Shown: positions 8,448 to 17,149, counted from the stretch's first letter. The stretch is DNA of 64,000 bases from Streptomyces liliifuscus (GCF_016598615.1 NZ_CP066831.1:2480001-2544000); one strand, 5' to 3'. Made by a program: numbers and translations. Notes: a model not told the origin generated them from the sequence alone.

Positions 8448-9541
8448 CGTTCCTCCCCTGGGATGGACCGTGGACCGGTCCTGACACGACGCCCGGCGGC
8501 CACCCTGACCAGGCCGCCGGGCAGGAAGAGCACCACCGCGACGACGGCGGCGCCGTAGAGGTACCGGGATGCCTCGCCCGGTGCGATCCCGCCCGTACCG
8601 GGGGCGGAGACCAGGGGCAGCGCATCGCTGTAGCGGGTCAGCAGCTGCGGCAGCAGGGAGACGAACGCGGCCCCGACCACCGCCCCCGAGACCGAACCGA
8701 GCCCGCCGATGACGATCATGGCGAGGTATTCGAGCGACAGCGTGATGCCGAAGTAGTCCGGCACCGTCCGCTGGAAGACCAGGGCGAGCAGGACGCCCGC
8801 GAGGCCCGCGTACATCGAGGACAGGACGAAGACGGCGGCCCGGTAGCGGGCGACGGGCACGCCGATGACACCGGCGGCGATGCGATGGTCGCGGATCGCG
8901 TTCATGGCGCGTCCGGGGCGGCCGCGCAGCACCCCGCGGGCGAAGAGCGCGCAGCCGAGGAGGAGGACGAGTCCCGCGTACCAGAGCTTCTCCGCCGAGC
9001 CGAACGGCACGGCGGCGACGACGAGTTCACTGTCGTCGAAGGTGAGTCCGAAGAGGCTCAGGGGCGGTACGTCACGGCCGTTGAAGCCGCCGGTGAGGTC
9101 GCGGGCGTTGAACAGCACGTGCTGGCCGATGAAGATCAGCGCGAGTGTGGCGATGCCCAGGTAGGCGCCGCGCAGCCGGCCCGCGATGGGGCTGAAGAGG
9201 CCGCCCGCCAGGCCCGCGACGAGGACGGCGAGGACGGCGGCCAGCCAGGTCGGCAGGCCGAGGCCGGTCAGCCCGTCACCGCCGTCGGCGGCGAACACGC
9301 AGTAGCCGTACGCGCCGACCGCGAGGAAGAAGGCGTGGCCCATGGAGAGTTGCCCGGTGGAGCCGGTGAGGAGGTTGATGCCGATCGCCCCGATCGCGGC
9401 GACCATCGCGAACAGCCCGGCCTGGAGCCAGAACCGGTCCAGGTAGAAGGGCAGGGCGAGCAGGAGGAGGGCTCCGGCGGCCCAGACGTACGTGCGGGTG
9501 CGGGCGGCGGGTCGCAGCGGTCTCACGAGGGCCTCAGACAC
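8444..9541 (-). CDS. livM: ABC transporter permease, LivM family
   Basis: A 365-residue inner-membrane permease of the BPD_transp_2 (LivM) family with about ten hydrophobic segments. Family signatures are GINLLTGSTGQLSMGHAFFLAVGAYGY (~53-79), GIATLALIFIGQHVLFNARDLTGG (~148-171) and the coupling loop region RGRPGRAMNAIRDHRIAAGVIGVPVARYR. It pairs with the LivH-type permease encoded just upstream (8-bp overlap). It overlaps the substrate-binding protein gene by 4 bp. The C-terminus ends in a basic tail after a final hydrophobic helix. Confidence 0.9.
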   Translation of the reverse strand: MSEALVRPLRPAARTRTYVWAAGALLLLALPFYLDRFWLQAGLFAMVAAIGAIGINLLTGSTGQLSMGHAFFLAVGAYGYCVFAADGGDGLTGLGLPTWLAAVLAVLVAGLAGGLFSPIAGRLRGAYLGIATLALIFIGQHVLFNARDLTGGFNGRDVPPLSLFGLTFDDSELVVAAVPFGSAEKLWYAGLVLLLGCALFARGVLRGRPGRAMNAIRDHRIAAGVIGVPVARYRAAVFVLSSMYAGLAGVLLALVFQRTVPDYFGITLSLEYLAMIVIGGLGSVSGAVVGAAFVSLLPQLLTRYSDALPLVSAPGTGGIAPGEASRYLYGAAVVAVVLFLPGGLVRVAAGRRVRTGPRSIPGEER

Positions 9542-10424
9542 GGGCGAGCTCCTTCGTGCCGAACAGCCCGGCGGGCCGGATGAGCAGGATGACGGTCATC
9601 ACGAGGTAGGGGGCGAGGTCGCCCAACCCCCGGCCCAGGAAGGTCAGTTCGCTCTGGTAGCCGGTGGCCAGGGATTCGGTGACACCCACGAGCAGGCCGC
9701 CGACGAGGGCTCCGGTCGTGGAGTCGAGGCCGCCGAGGATGGCGGCGGGGAAGGCCTTGAGGGCGGCGAGCGAGGTGGCTCTCTCCAGGCCGGGGGTCGG
9801 GAACACGGTCAGGAACAGCGCGGCCACGGCCGCGAGTCCGCCGGCCACGGCCCAGGCCCCGAGCGACACCCTGCCGAGCCGTACGCCCATCAGCGCCGCC
9901 GTCTCCGGGCTCTCGGCGGCGGCCCGCATCGCGACGCCCCAGGAGGTGTAGCGGAACGCGAGCAGGAACACGGTGATGAGCAGCGCCGCGGCCACGAAGG
10001 CCGCGATGCGCGTGTGGGCCAGGGAGATGGGGCCGAGGGTGAGCACGGCGTCGCCCCACGGGTCGCCGAGGGGCAGGACGTCCGTGCCGATGCGGCGGGT
10101 CAGTTCGGTGGTGAGCAGGATGTCCACACCGATCGTGACGATGGCGAGGACGCTGTGGTCGGAACCCCGGTAGCGGCGCATCACCAGGAACTCCACGGCC
10201 GCGCCGACCACCGCGGCACCGGCGATGCCTACCAGCAGAGCGGGCCAGAAGCCGAGGTCGTCGTGGAGGGTCGCGGTGACGTACCCGCCCGCCAACAGCA
10301 GTGACGCATGGGCGAAGTTGACGACCTCGGTGGCCCGGAAGATGACCACGAAGCCGAGGGCGATGAGGGCGTAGACCGACCCCATCGACACGCCGTTGAG
10401 GAGGAGTTCGGCGAAGGTGCTCAC
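9534..10424 (-). CDS. livH: ABC transporter permease, LivH family
   Basis: A 296-residue polytopic permease. It begins LLLNGVSMGSVYALIALGFVVIFRATEVVNFAHASLLLAGGYV, the standard LivH opening, and contains LRAFRYTSWGVAMRAAAESPETAALMGVRLGRV-type coupling sequence (EAA-like loop, ~136-172), then LKAFPAAILGGLDSTTGALVGGLLVGVTESL. It forms the translocation pore with the LivM-type partner. The start overlaps the livG-like stop by 4 bp (ATGA), so the permease is translated right after its ATPase. Confidence 0.9.
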   Translation of the reverse strand: MSTFAELLLNGVSMGSVYALIALGFVVIFRATEVVNFAHASLLLAGGYVTATLHDDLGFWPALLVGIAGAAVVGAAVEFLVMRRYRGSDHSVLAIVTIGVDILLTTELTRRIGTDVLPLGDPWGDAVLTLGPISLAHTRIAAFVAAALLITVFLLAFRYTSWGVAMRAAAESPETAALMGVRLGRVSLGAWAVAGGLAAVAALFLTVFPTPGLERATSLAALKAFPAAILGGLDSTTGALVGGLLVGVTESLATGYQSELTFLGRGLGDLAPYLVMTVILLIRPAGLFGTKELARV

Positions 10425-11368
10425 GAGGCGTTCTCCTCTCCCGAGCGGTGCTCCCCCAGGTAGGCGCGTACGACCGCCGGGTCGTTCTGTACGTCGGCGG
10501 GGGCGCCGTCCGCGATCCGGCGCCCGAAGTCGAGTACGGTCACCGCGTCAGCGAGCCGCATCACCACCCCCATGTCGTGTTCCACCAGGACGATCGAGAT
10601 GCCGAGGCTGTCGCGAACTCCCGCGATCACGGCGGAGGTTCGGCGGCGTTCGTCGGCGGTCATGCCCGCGACCGGCTCGTCCAGGAGCAGCAGACGCGGC
10701 TCCATGCAGAGGGCGCGGGCGAGTTCGGCGAGTTTCTGCTGCCCGTACGGGAGGGAGCCCGCCGGGCGGCCGAGGTAGGGCGCGATGCCGACGAACTCGG
10801 CGATCTCGCGTACGCGTTCACGGTGCCGGCGCTCCTCGCGGGCCGCCGCGGGGAGGCGAAGTCCCGCCGACAGGAAGCCGGTTCGGGTGAGCCGGTGGCG
10901 GCCGAGGAGCAGGCTGTCCTCGACCGTGGCGAGCGGGGGCAGCGCGAGGTTCTGGAAGATGCGGGCGACGCCCAGATCGGCGATGCGGTGCGGAGGCATG
11001 CCGGTCAGTTCGTGCTCGCCGAAGAGGACGCTGCCCGCGGTGGCTCGGTAGACCCCGGACAGGACGTTGAAACAGGTGGACTTTCCGGCGCCGTTGGGGC
11101 CGATGAGGGCGTGGACGGTGCCGGGGCGCACGGTGAAGTCGACGGCGTCCAGGGCGGTGAGGCCCGCGAACCGGACGGTCAACTCCCTTACGTGGAGCGG
11201 CGGGACGTCGACGATCGGCGAAGTGGCCTCCGGCGGCGGGGAGTCCGGCGGGGCGGGGGCCGACCGGGTTGTCGGGTCCTGTCTGCTGTCCGGCCCGGCG
11301 CGGTCCGGCTCGTCGTCGCTCGGTGTGCCGTCGCTGGGCATGGCGTCGCTCGGCATGTCGGTGTTCAC
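10421..11368 (-). CDS. livG: ABC transporter ATP-binding protein, LivG family
   Basis: A 315-residue ATPase. Walker A GPNGAGKS lies at residues 90-97, the signature is present as SLPYGQQKLAELARAL, and Walker B is LLLLDEPVAGM, followed by the switch region VLVEHDMGVVM. The C-terminal BCA_ABC_TP extension contains GAPADVQNDPAVVRAYLGE. The first ~55 residues are a Pro/Ser/Asp-rich tail with repeated PSDxxPSD units that ordinary LivG proteins lack. The ATG overlaps the livF stop (ATGA), which supports this start, but a later start cannot be excluded. Confidence 0.9.
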   Translation of the reverse strand: MNTDMPSDAMPSDGTPSDDEPDRAGPDSRQDPTTRSAPAPPDSPPPEATSPIVDVPPLHVRELTVRFAGLTALDAVDFTVRPGTVHALIGPNGAGKSTCFNVLSGVYRATAGSVLFGEHELTGMPPHRIADLGVARIFQNLALPPLATVEDSLLLGRHRLTRTGFLSAGLRLPAAAREERRHRERVREIAEFVGIAPYLGRPAGSLPYGQQKLAELARALCMEPRLLLLDEPVAGMTADERRRTSAVIAGVRDSLGISIVLVEHDMGVVMRLADAVTVLDFGRRIADGAPADVQNDPAVVRAYLGEHRSGEENAS

Positions 11369-12189
11369 CCCTTCCAGCGGGTCAGTGCCGGGTGCGTGGT
11401 GCGGGCCCGCTCGGCGTCGGCCGCCGCGTCCTCGTCGACGACGCCCAGATAGCGGCGGCGCACCTCGTCGGAGGCGGCCAGCTCGTCCGCGGGACCCGAC
11501 AGGGTGACTTCGCCGACTTCGAGGACGTACGCGCGGGAGGCGAGCCGCAGGGCGAGGGCGGCGTTCTGTTCGACAAGCAGGATCGAGGTGCCCTGAGCGT
11601 TGATCTCCCGCACGGTGTCGGCGATCCGCTCGGCCATCAGCGGGGCGAGTCCGAGGGACGGCTCGTCGAGGAGCAGGATGCGCGGGGTGGCCATCAGGCC
11701 GCGGCCTACCGCGAGCATCTGCTGTTCGCCGCCCGACAGCAGGCCGGCCCGCTGCTGGGCGCGGTCGGCGAGGACGGGGAACAGTTCGTGGACGCGGCGC
11801 AGGGCGGCGGCCCGGCCGGCCCGGCCCCCGGTGGCGCCCAGTGCCCCGGCGCGGAGGTTGTCTGCGACGGTCATCCGGGCGAACACCCGTCGCCCTTCCG
11901 GTATTTGGGACACTCCGGCGGCGACGACGCGGTCCGGCGACAGCCCGTCGAGGCGGCGGCCGTTCAGGCTCACCGTGCCGCCGGTGACCGCGCCGCCGTG
12001 GAAGGACAGCGTCCGGCAGACCGCCCTGAGCAGGGTCGACTTGCCCGCGCCGTTGCCGCCGAGGACGGTGACCACGGCTCCCTCGGGCACCTCCAGGGAC
12101 ACCTGGCGCAGTGCGCGTACGGGCCCGTATCCGACCGACAGCTCATGAACGACCAGCCCGGAACCGACCGAACCACCCGAACCACCCAT
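11365..12189 (-). CDS. livF: ABC transporter ATP-binding protein, LivF family
   Basis: A 274-residue ATPase and first gene of the five-gene importer operon. It has HELSVGYGPVRALRQVSLEVPEGA, Walker A GGNGAGKS (44-51), the signature LLSGGEQQMLAVGRGLM, Walker B ILLLDEPSLGL and ILLVEQNAALALRLASRAYVLEVGEV typical of LivF. The reading frame stays open far upstream, but the homologous region starts here, so the ATG at 12189 is used; the longer frame runs into the regulator gene on the other strand. The divergent PucR-like regulator 180 bases away is the likely controller. Confidence 0.88.
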   Translation of the reverse strand: MGGSGGSVGSGLVVHELSVGYGPVRALRQVSLEVPEGAVVTVLGGNGAGKSTLLRAVCRTLSFHGGAVTGGTVSLNGRRLDGLSPDRVVAAGVSQIPEGRRVFARMTVADNLRAGALGATGGRAGRAAALRRVHELFPVLADRAQQRAGLLSGGEQQMLAVGRGLMATPRILLLDEPSLGLAPLMAERIADTVREINAQGTSILLVEQNAALALRLASRAYVLEVGEVTLSGPADELAASDEVRRRYLGVVDEDAAADAERARTTHPALTRWKG

Positions 12190-12299
12190 CGAACGCCCCC
12201 TGTTCTCGCCCCGTGTGGCGCTCACCACAGCACCGGTGGGGGCGTCCGTCCACGGGGTGCGGGCGAATCGCTGCGGGTGACCAGCGGGCGCGGCCGTGC

Positions 12300-12317
12300 G
12301 TTGTGCGCGCGCACAAC
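12300..12317. promoter_or_regulatory. 18-bp perfect palindrome, candidate operator
   Basis: GTTGTGCGCGCGCACAAC is a perfect dyad in the 180-bp gap between the divergent livF and PucR-like regulator genes, the expected place for a shared operator. It lies 52 bases before the regulator ATG and 110 bases before livF. Binding by the PucR-like protein is inferred from position only. Confidence 0.5.
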
Positions 12318-12369
12318 ACCGCGTGTCAGGGGCCTGTGCGGGGCGGCCCACCGGTGGCATCCTCCGGCC

Positions 12370-13560
12370 ATGGGAGCCCGCAGAAGGCGTACCGGTCATG
12401 ACTGGAAGCTGCTCACCGAGTCCTGTACAGCGCTGCTGGAACGGTTGCCCGAGCTCGTCGACGAGCACATGCGGCAGCTTGCCGAACACTCCCCCGTCTA
12501 TGGGGAGTTCCTGCCGTACGACCAGCAGTGGCGGGAGGCCGAGGAGGCGATGCGGATCGGGATCCAGACGATGTCCGCACCCCGGGACTCGCCCCGCCGC
12601 GACCTGGAGTACGCGGAGGAGGCGGGGCGGCGGCGGGCCCAGCAGGGGCTGCCGCTGGAGTTGCTCGTGCACGCGTATCGCGCCGCGGGGTATCTGGTGT
12701 GGGACGCGTTGATGGAGGAGGGGGCGGCGGCCGGGCAGGAACCGGAGCGGCTGGTGGTGCTGATGCGGTCGGCGACCATGGTGTGGTCCGCCGTGGACGC
12801 GCAGGCCGCGGTGGCCACCGAGGCGTACCGGGCGACCGAGATGGAGCTTCGGCGGCGTACCGACGAGCGGCTTCAGGCGTTGCTCGACGCGCTCCTCGAA
12901 GGGCAGGAGGCGCCCGGGCTCGCGGCTCGGGCCGCCGCCGGGCTCGATCTTCCCGAGCGGGGGCCGTATGCCGTGGTCGTGCTGCGGTCCGAGCGGCGGG
13001 AGTCGTATCGGCGGCCCGTTGAGGGGGACGGGTTCCGGTTCATCTGGCGGATGCGGGCCGACTGTGAGGTCGGGGTGGTCGCCCTTGCGGGCGGGCAGGG
13101 GCTCGACGGGGTGGCGCGGGCGCTCGACGGGCGGTGTTCCGGTCCCGGTGGGATCAGTCCCGTCGTCGCCGGGCTTGCCGAGCTCGGGCGGGCTCGGCGG
13201 TTGGCCGAGCTGGCGCTTCGTACGTGCCCGCCCGATGCGACGGCCGTTGTGCGGCTCGATCAGCGGATGCCTACGGCGCTTGTCGTGAGCCAGCCGGAAT
13301 TGGCGGGGCGGCTTGTGTCCGATGTGTTCGGGTCACTGCTCGAGCTCGAGCCTGCGGATCGGGCTGTGTTGCTGGAGACGTTGGATGCGTGGCTTGCTTG
13401 TGAGGGGTCTGCCGGGCGGGCGGCCGGGCGTCTGTACTGCCACCGGAACACGGTCTTCAACCGTCTGCGGCGGTTGGAGCAGCTCACGTCCCGGTCGTTG
13501 GCCCGGCCTCGGGATCTGATCGAGATGACGTTGGCGTTGGACGCGTATCGGTTGAGCTAG
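12370..13560 (+). CDS. PucR/CdaR-type transcriptional regulator with RsbRD-like N-terminal domain
   Basis: A 396-residue regulator. Residues ~10-170 resemble the RsbT co-antagonist RsbRD N-terminal helical domain (LLERLPELVDEHMRQLAEHSPVYGE, LEYAEEAGRRRAQQGLPLELLVHAYRAAGYLVWDAL). The middle is a GGDEF-like/CdaR sensor region. The last ~60 residues are the PucR-type helix-turn-helix (LLETLDAWLACEGSAGRAAGRLYCHRNTVFNRLRRLEQL). The ATG at 12370 is chosen because family similarity starts there, although the frame remains open upstream. It is divergent from the ABC importer and probably regulates it. The -10-like CATCCT lies 6 bases before the ATG, so the mRNA may be leaderless. Confidence 0.82.
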   Translation: MGARRRRTGHDWKLLTESCTALLERLPELVDEHMRQLAEHSPVYGEFLPYDQQWREAEEAMRIGIQTMSAPRDSPRRDLEYAEEAGRRRAQQGLPLELLVHAYRAAGYLVWDALMEEGAAAGQEPERLVVLMRSATMVWSAVDAQAAVATEAYRATEMELRRRTDERLQALLDALLEGQEAPGLAARAAAGLDLPERGPYAVVVLRSERRESYRRPVEGDGFRFIWRMRADCEVGVVALAGGQGLDGVARALDGRCSGPGGISPVVAGLAELGRARRLAELALRTCPPDATAVVRLDQRMPTALVVSQPELAGRLVSDVFGSLLELEPADRAVLLETLDAWLACEGSAGRAAGRLYCHRNTVFNRLRRLEQLTSRSLARPRDLIEMTLALDAYRLS

Positions 13561-13563
13561 GCG

Positions 13564-13783
13564 TTTCTCGCCCCCGCCGCCCCTACCCATTCCCGTCCCT
13601 TACTCAGGGGCTCCGCCCCCGAACCCCCAAAAGACTGCGCAGTTCCCCGCGCCCCTAGGTACCTAGGGGCGCGGGGAACTGCGCGACAAGCCACAGCCGG
13701 ACCCGCACCCGACAACGCACCCGCCGGGGTCTGGGGCGGAGCCCCAGGGGACGGGAATGGGTAGGGGCGGCGGGGGCGAGAAA
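13564..13783. repeat. Nested 220-bp inverted repeat between convergent genes
   Basis: Three nested inverted repeats share one centre. The outer arms (13564-13599 and 13748-13783) match perfectly over 36 bp. The middle arms match over GGGGCTCCGCCCC (13607-13619 with 13733-13745). The core 13637-13684 is a 48-bp perfect palindrome with no loop, made of two head-to-head copies of the dispersed GCGCAGTTCCCCGCGCCCCT word. It fills almost all of the 246-bp gap between the regulator and glycerate kinase genes, which converge here. It could terminate both transcripts or be a mobile palindromic element. No coding sequence is seen. Confidence 0.9.
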
Positions 13784-13806
13784 AGCCCCCGGCCGGCGTC
13801 GGGCCC

Positions 13807-14973
13807 TCAGATCAGGAAGTCCTGGGCGATTCGTTCGCCCACGGATTCCAGGATGGGGCCCGCTTCGGCGATGCAGCGGGCGACGTCGGGCTCGATGTCC
13901 GTGAGGGGATAGGCCCGACGGATCCCGGCCCGCCCGAGCGCCTCCGGCGGAAGGGCGAGGCGCCCACAGACCGCGATGACCTCCTTGTCGGCGGCCCGCG
14001 CGGCAGCCGCGACCCCGGCGGGAGCCTTCCCGTGCAGGGTCTGCTCATCGAGGGACCCCTCACCGGTGATCACCAGCGTGGCCCGCTCAAGCGCGGGGGC
14101 GAAGCCGAGCACGTCGAGCATGACCTCGATGCCCGGCCGGAAGCTCGCGCCGAGACCCACCAGAGCCCCGTACCCGATACCCCCCGCCGCCCCGGCCCCC
14201 GGCGCGACGGCGTACTCCGCCGCCTTCGACCCGATCGTCTTCTCCAGCACCGCGGCGAAGTGCGCGAGCCCCGCGTCCAGCACCGCCACATCGTCGGGCG
14301 AGGCCCCCTTCTGGGGCCCGTACACCGCCGGCGCCCCCTTGGGCCCGGTAAGCGGGTTGTCCACGTCACTCGCGAGGACCACGTCCACGGAGGAGAGGCG
14401 GGGGTCCAGACCGGACAGGTCCGCCGTGGCCAGCCGGCCCAGGGAGCCTCCCCCGGGCGGCACCGGCTCGCCGTCCTCGTCGAGGAAGCGCGCCCCGAGC
14501 GCGGCCAGCATCCCGGCCCCGCCGTCCGTGGTGGCGCTGCCGCCGACGCCGAACACGATCGTTTGGGCCCCGGCGTCCAGCGCGGCCCGGAGCAGTTCCC
14601 CGGACCCGTACGTGGACGAGGTGAGCGGTGCGAAGGACCCGGCGGGCAGCCGCTGGAGGCCGCTGGCCTCGGCCATCTCCACGACGGCGGTGTCGTCGCG
14701 CAGCGCGAACGCGGCGGTGATCTCGTCACCGAGCGGCCCGGCGACCCGTACCTCACGCCGCTCGAAACCGGCGGCGACCGCCGCGTCGACCGTGCCGTCG
14801 CCACCGTCGGCGACCGGCAGTGCCTCGACCTCGACCCGCGGCGCGACCCGGCGCAGTCCGGCCGTCACCCGCTCGGCCACCTGCACGGCGGTGAGCGAGC
14901 CCTTGAACTTGTCCGCGGCGATGAGCACCCGCTGGTTCCGGCCCTGGCCCCGATTCACTGCAGCGTCCGCCAC
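13807..14973 (-). CDS. Glycerate kinase (GarK/GlxK family)
   Basis: A 388-residue glycerate kinase of the type-1 family. The start of homology is RVLIAADKFKGSLTAVQVAERV. The conserved core includes PVADGGDGTVDA, EMAEASGLQRL, VFGVGGSATTDGGAGMLAALGARFLD, VVLASDVDNPLTGPKGAPAVYGPQKGA, GAGAAGGIGYGALVGLGA and VITGEGSLDEQTLHGKAPAGVA. It phosphorylates D-glycerate at the end of glyoxylate/glycerate utilisation. The GTG at 14973 is chosen because AGGGGA lies just upstream. A TTG 13 codons earlier is possible. It stands alone, convergent with the regulator gene across the large inverted repeat. Confidence 0.9.
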   Translation of the reverse strand: MADAAVNRGQGRNQRVLIAADKFKGSLTAVQVAERVTAGLRRVAPRVEVEALPVADGGDGTVDAAVAAGFERREVRVAGPLGDEITAAFALRDDTAVVEMAEASGLQRLPAGSFAPLTSSTYGSGELLRAALDAGAQTIVFGVGGSATTDGGAGMLAALGARFLDEDGEPVPPGGGSLGRLATADLSGLDPRLSSVDVVLASDVDNPLTGPKGAPAVYGPQKGASPDDVAVLDAGLAHFAAVLEKTIGSKAAEYAVAPGAGAAGGIGYGALVGLGASFRPGIEVMLDVLGFAPALERATLVITGEGSLDEQTLHGKAPAGVAAAARAADKEVIAVCGRLALPPEALGRAGIRRAYPLTDIEPDVARCIAEAGPILESVGERIAQDFLI

Positions 14974-15094
14974 CTTGCATTCCCCTTGCTCTTCGGGCCT
15001 TGCACACGTCAAGGCAGTCGCGCCGCTGCGACCCTAACCGGAGGAGGGGGCCGCTGCCCAGGGCGGTTCTCACGTCCCGGACAGCGGCCTCGGG

Positions 15095-15349
15095 TCAGCC
15101 GGCGTCGGCGCCGCGGGAGTCGTACAGCTGATGCGTCAGCGTCCCACTGCCCCCGAACGGCACGCTGATGTGCTCCAGGATGTCCTCCATGGCATCGACA
15201 TCCCCCGTCCGCACACCGACGTCCCCGGTGTTCACCAGAGGCTCGGCGGGCGCCGCCTGCGCGGGCGCCGCACCGGTGACGGACAGGACGGCGACGGCTG
15301 CGGCGGCGGCACCGGCCGCCAGGACGGTCGTACGACTCATCGACTTCAT
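15095..15349 (-). CDS. Small exported protein of unknown function
   Basis: An 84-residue protein with a clear Sec signal peptide: basic MKSMSRTT, a hydrophobic Ala/Val core, and a likely cleavage after AQA near residue 32. The mature part is only about 50 acidic residues (EPLVNTGDVGVRTGDVDAMEDILEHISVPFGGSGTLTHQLYDSRG). No domain is recognised. GGGAGAT lies just before the ATG. An alternative ATG is at the fourth codon. It is divergent from the ADP-ribosylglycohydrolase gene. Secreted short proteins of this kind are frequent in Streptomyces, and function cannot be inferred. Confidence 0.7.
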   Translation of the reverse strand: MKSMSRTTVLAAGAAAAAVAVLSVTGAAPAQAAPAEPLVNTGDVGVRTGDVDAMEDILEHISVPFGGSGTLTHQLYDSRGADAG

Positions 15350-15487
15350 GGATCTCCCAGTTCATGGGGCACCGGTTTCCGGGACCCCAACCGCAATACG
15401 ACTAAAACCTGACGAGCCTCTCATGTGGTGTAGTGCCGGATTTGCGTACAGCGGGCAGGACGGGCGGGAATTCGGTACACCGGGTGT

Positions 15488-16600
15488 ATGACCCCTGTGG
15501 GCGTTGACGATCTCGCGGACCGCGTCCTCGGCGGCTGGCTCGGCCGGATCGCGGGCAACATGCTCGGCAAACCGGTGGAGCGGGGTGACTACTGGACGCG
15601 GGACCGCATCGACCGCTATCTGCGGCAGGCCGACGCGCTGCCCCTCACCGACTACCTGCCGGAGCCGGTCCGACCGAGCGGCAGGAGCGACGAGAGCGAC
15701 GAGTTCGTGCTGCGTCCCGAGTGGCGACGGTGCGTGCGCGGCCGGATCCACGGAAGCTGCCGGGACGACGACGTGGACTACGCGATCCTCGGCCTGCACC
15801 TCCTGGAGACGCACGGTTTCGGCTTCAGTACGGAGCAGGTGGGCGACCTGTGGCTGCTGCGGCTGCCGTATCTGCAGACGTTCACGGCGGAGCGCGCCGC
15901 GTACCGGAACCTCGCGAACGGGCTGAAGCCGCCGCTGACAGCGACCTACGACAACCCGTACCAGGAGTGGATCGGCGCCCTCATCCGCGCGGACGTCTAC
16001 GGCTGGACCAGTCCGGGCATGCCCCGGCGCGCGGCCTCGCTGGCCCGCCGGGACGCGGTCCTGTCCCATACGGGGAACGGTGTGTACGGGGCGATGTGGG
16101 CGGCCGCGCTGGTGGCCGCCGCGTTCACCGCGCCGACCGTGCGGGACGCCCTGGACACCGCGCTCACGGTGATCCCGGCGAGCAGCCGCCTGGCGCGTAC
16201 CGTGCGCCGGGTGATGACGCTCCACGAGACCGGGCTGGGCTGGGAGGACACGCTCGACACGGTGGCGGAGGAGACGGCGGGCCTCGGCTGGATCCATACG
16301 ATCCCGAACGCCGCCGTCCTGACGGCCGGACTCCTGTACGGCGAGGGCGACTTCACCCGCTCCATCGCCCTCACGGTCCGCGGCGGCCTGGACACCGACT
16401 CGAACGGCGCGACCGCGGGTTCCGTCGCGGGTGTGCTGGGCGGAGCCACCGCGATTCCCCCGCAGTGGACGGTCCCGCTGGAGGACACCGTGCACAGCGC
16501 GGTGTTCGGTTTCGACGGCGTACGGATCAGTGAACTGGCGGAGCGGACAGTGCGGTTGGCGGCGGGTGCCGATCTGCCCGCCGGGGCGGTGACCTCGTAA
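15488..16600 (+). CDS. ADP-ribosylglycohydrolase (DraG/ARH)-family protein
   Basis: A 370-residue all-helical protein of the ADP-ribosyl-glycohydrolase fold. The N-terminal glycine motif is RVLGGWLGRIAGNMLGKPVE. The first metal-binding cluster appears as RDDDVDYAILGLHLLE (residues ~95-110). The C-terminal cluster GGLDTDSNGATAGSVAGVLGGATAIP (~300-325) matches the family GGDTDTxxAxxGAxxGA pattern. The family removes ADP-ribose from proteins or nucleic acids using two Mg ions. It opens a run of + strand genes leading through Nudix into the protease/MoxR operon, and nucleotide-sugar chemistry recurs in this stretch. The substrate is unknown. Confidence 0.82.
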   Translation: MTPVGVDDLADRVLGGWLGRIAGNMLGKPVERGDYWTRDRIDRYLRQADALPLTDYLPEPVRPSGRSDESDEFVLRPEWRRCVRGRIHGSCRDDDVDYAILGLHLLETHGFGFSTEQVGDLWLLRLPYLQTFTAERAAYRNLANGLKPPLTATYDNPYQEWIGALIRADVYGWTSPGMPRRAASLARRDAVLSHTGNGVYGAMWAAALVAAAFTAPTVRDALDTALTVIPASSRLARTVRRVMTLHETGLGWEDTLDTVAEETAGLGWIHTIPNAAVLTAGLLYGEGDFTRSIALTVRGGLDTDSNGATAGSVAGVLGGATAIPPQWTVPLEDTVHSAVFGFDGVRISELAERTVRLAAGADLPAGAVTS

Positions 16601-16645
16601 GGATTACTCCCGGGTGATCTTTCCCGGGCGCCGGGCCTGCCTCGT

Positions 16646-16651
16646 TACGCT
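16646..16651 (+). promoter_or_regulatory. -10 box TACGCT, leaderless start of the Nudix gene
   Basis: TACGCT is followed by 6 bases and the ATG at 16658. This TANNNT-N6-ATG arrangement places the transcription start at or next to the start codon, as in leaderless actinobacterial mRNAs. No Shine-Dalgarno is seen. A small CCCGGG dyad lies just upstream. Confidence 0.5.
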
Positions 16652-16657
16652 GCCCCA

Positions 16658-17149
16658 ATGACGACTCCTGACTACGCCACGTACATCGCGGGGCTCCCCC
16701 GTGTCCTCGTCGGTGCTGCCGCGCTCCTCCGTGACACCGAGGGCCGTGTGCTGCTCGTCGAACCCAACTACCGGGACGGCTGGGCGCTGCCCGGCGGAAC
16801 CGTCGAGTCCGACGACGGCGAGACCCCGCGGCAGGGCGCCCACCGCGAGACGCTGGAGGAGATCGGCCTGGACCTGGAGATCGGCCGGCTGCTCGCGGTG
16901 GACTGGGTGCCCGCCACCACACGTCCGCCGATCGTGTCGTATCTGTACGACGGAGGCGTCCTGTCGGAGGACCAGTTCAAGGCGATCCGGCTGCAGGAGG
17001 AGGAGCTGCTGTCCTGGCGTCTGGTGGCGCGCGAGGAGTTCCCCGAGTATCTGCCGGGTTCCCTGGGCGGCCGGGTGCTCGCCTCGCTGGACGTGCTCGC
17101 GTCGGGCGCGGGGACGGTGGAACTGGAGAACGGACGTCCCGTGGCCTGA
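16658..17149 (+). CDS. Nudix hydrolase
   Basis: A 163-residue Nudix-fold protein. The Nudix box is GGTVESDDGETPRQGAHRET followed by LEEIGLDL (residues ~47-74), with the RExxEExG core intact. The loop between the first glycine and the first conserved Glu is two residues longer than the textbook GX5E spacing. Nudix enzymes cleave nucleoside diphosphates linked to another moiety, for example ADP-ribose, NADH or oxidised nucleotides. The substrate is not evident. It lies between the ADP-ribosylglycohydrolase-like gene and the protease/MoxR operon on the same strand. Confidence 0.9.
   Translation: MTTPDYATYIAGLPRVLVGAAALLRDTEGRVLLVEPNYRDGWALPGGTVESDDGETPRQGAHRETLEEIGLDLEIGRLLAVDWVPATTRPPIVSYLYDGGVLSEDQFKAIRLQEEELLSWRLVAREEFPEYLPGSLGGRVLASLDVLASGAGTVELENGRPVA

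Noticed and set aside
11269..12369. Upstream extension of the PucR-like regulator frame
   Set aside because: It overlaps livF and livG on the other strand and has shadow composition; the regulator fold begins at 12370.
13637..13684. Ordinary intrinsic terminator
   Set aside because: The palindrome has no loop and no following T-run, and is nested within larger arms; listed as an inverted-repeat element instead.
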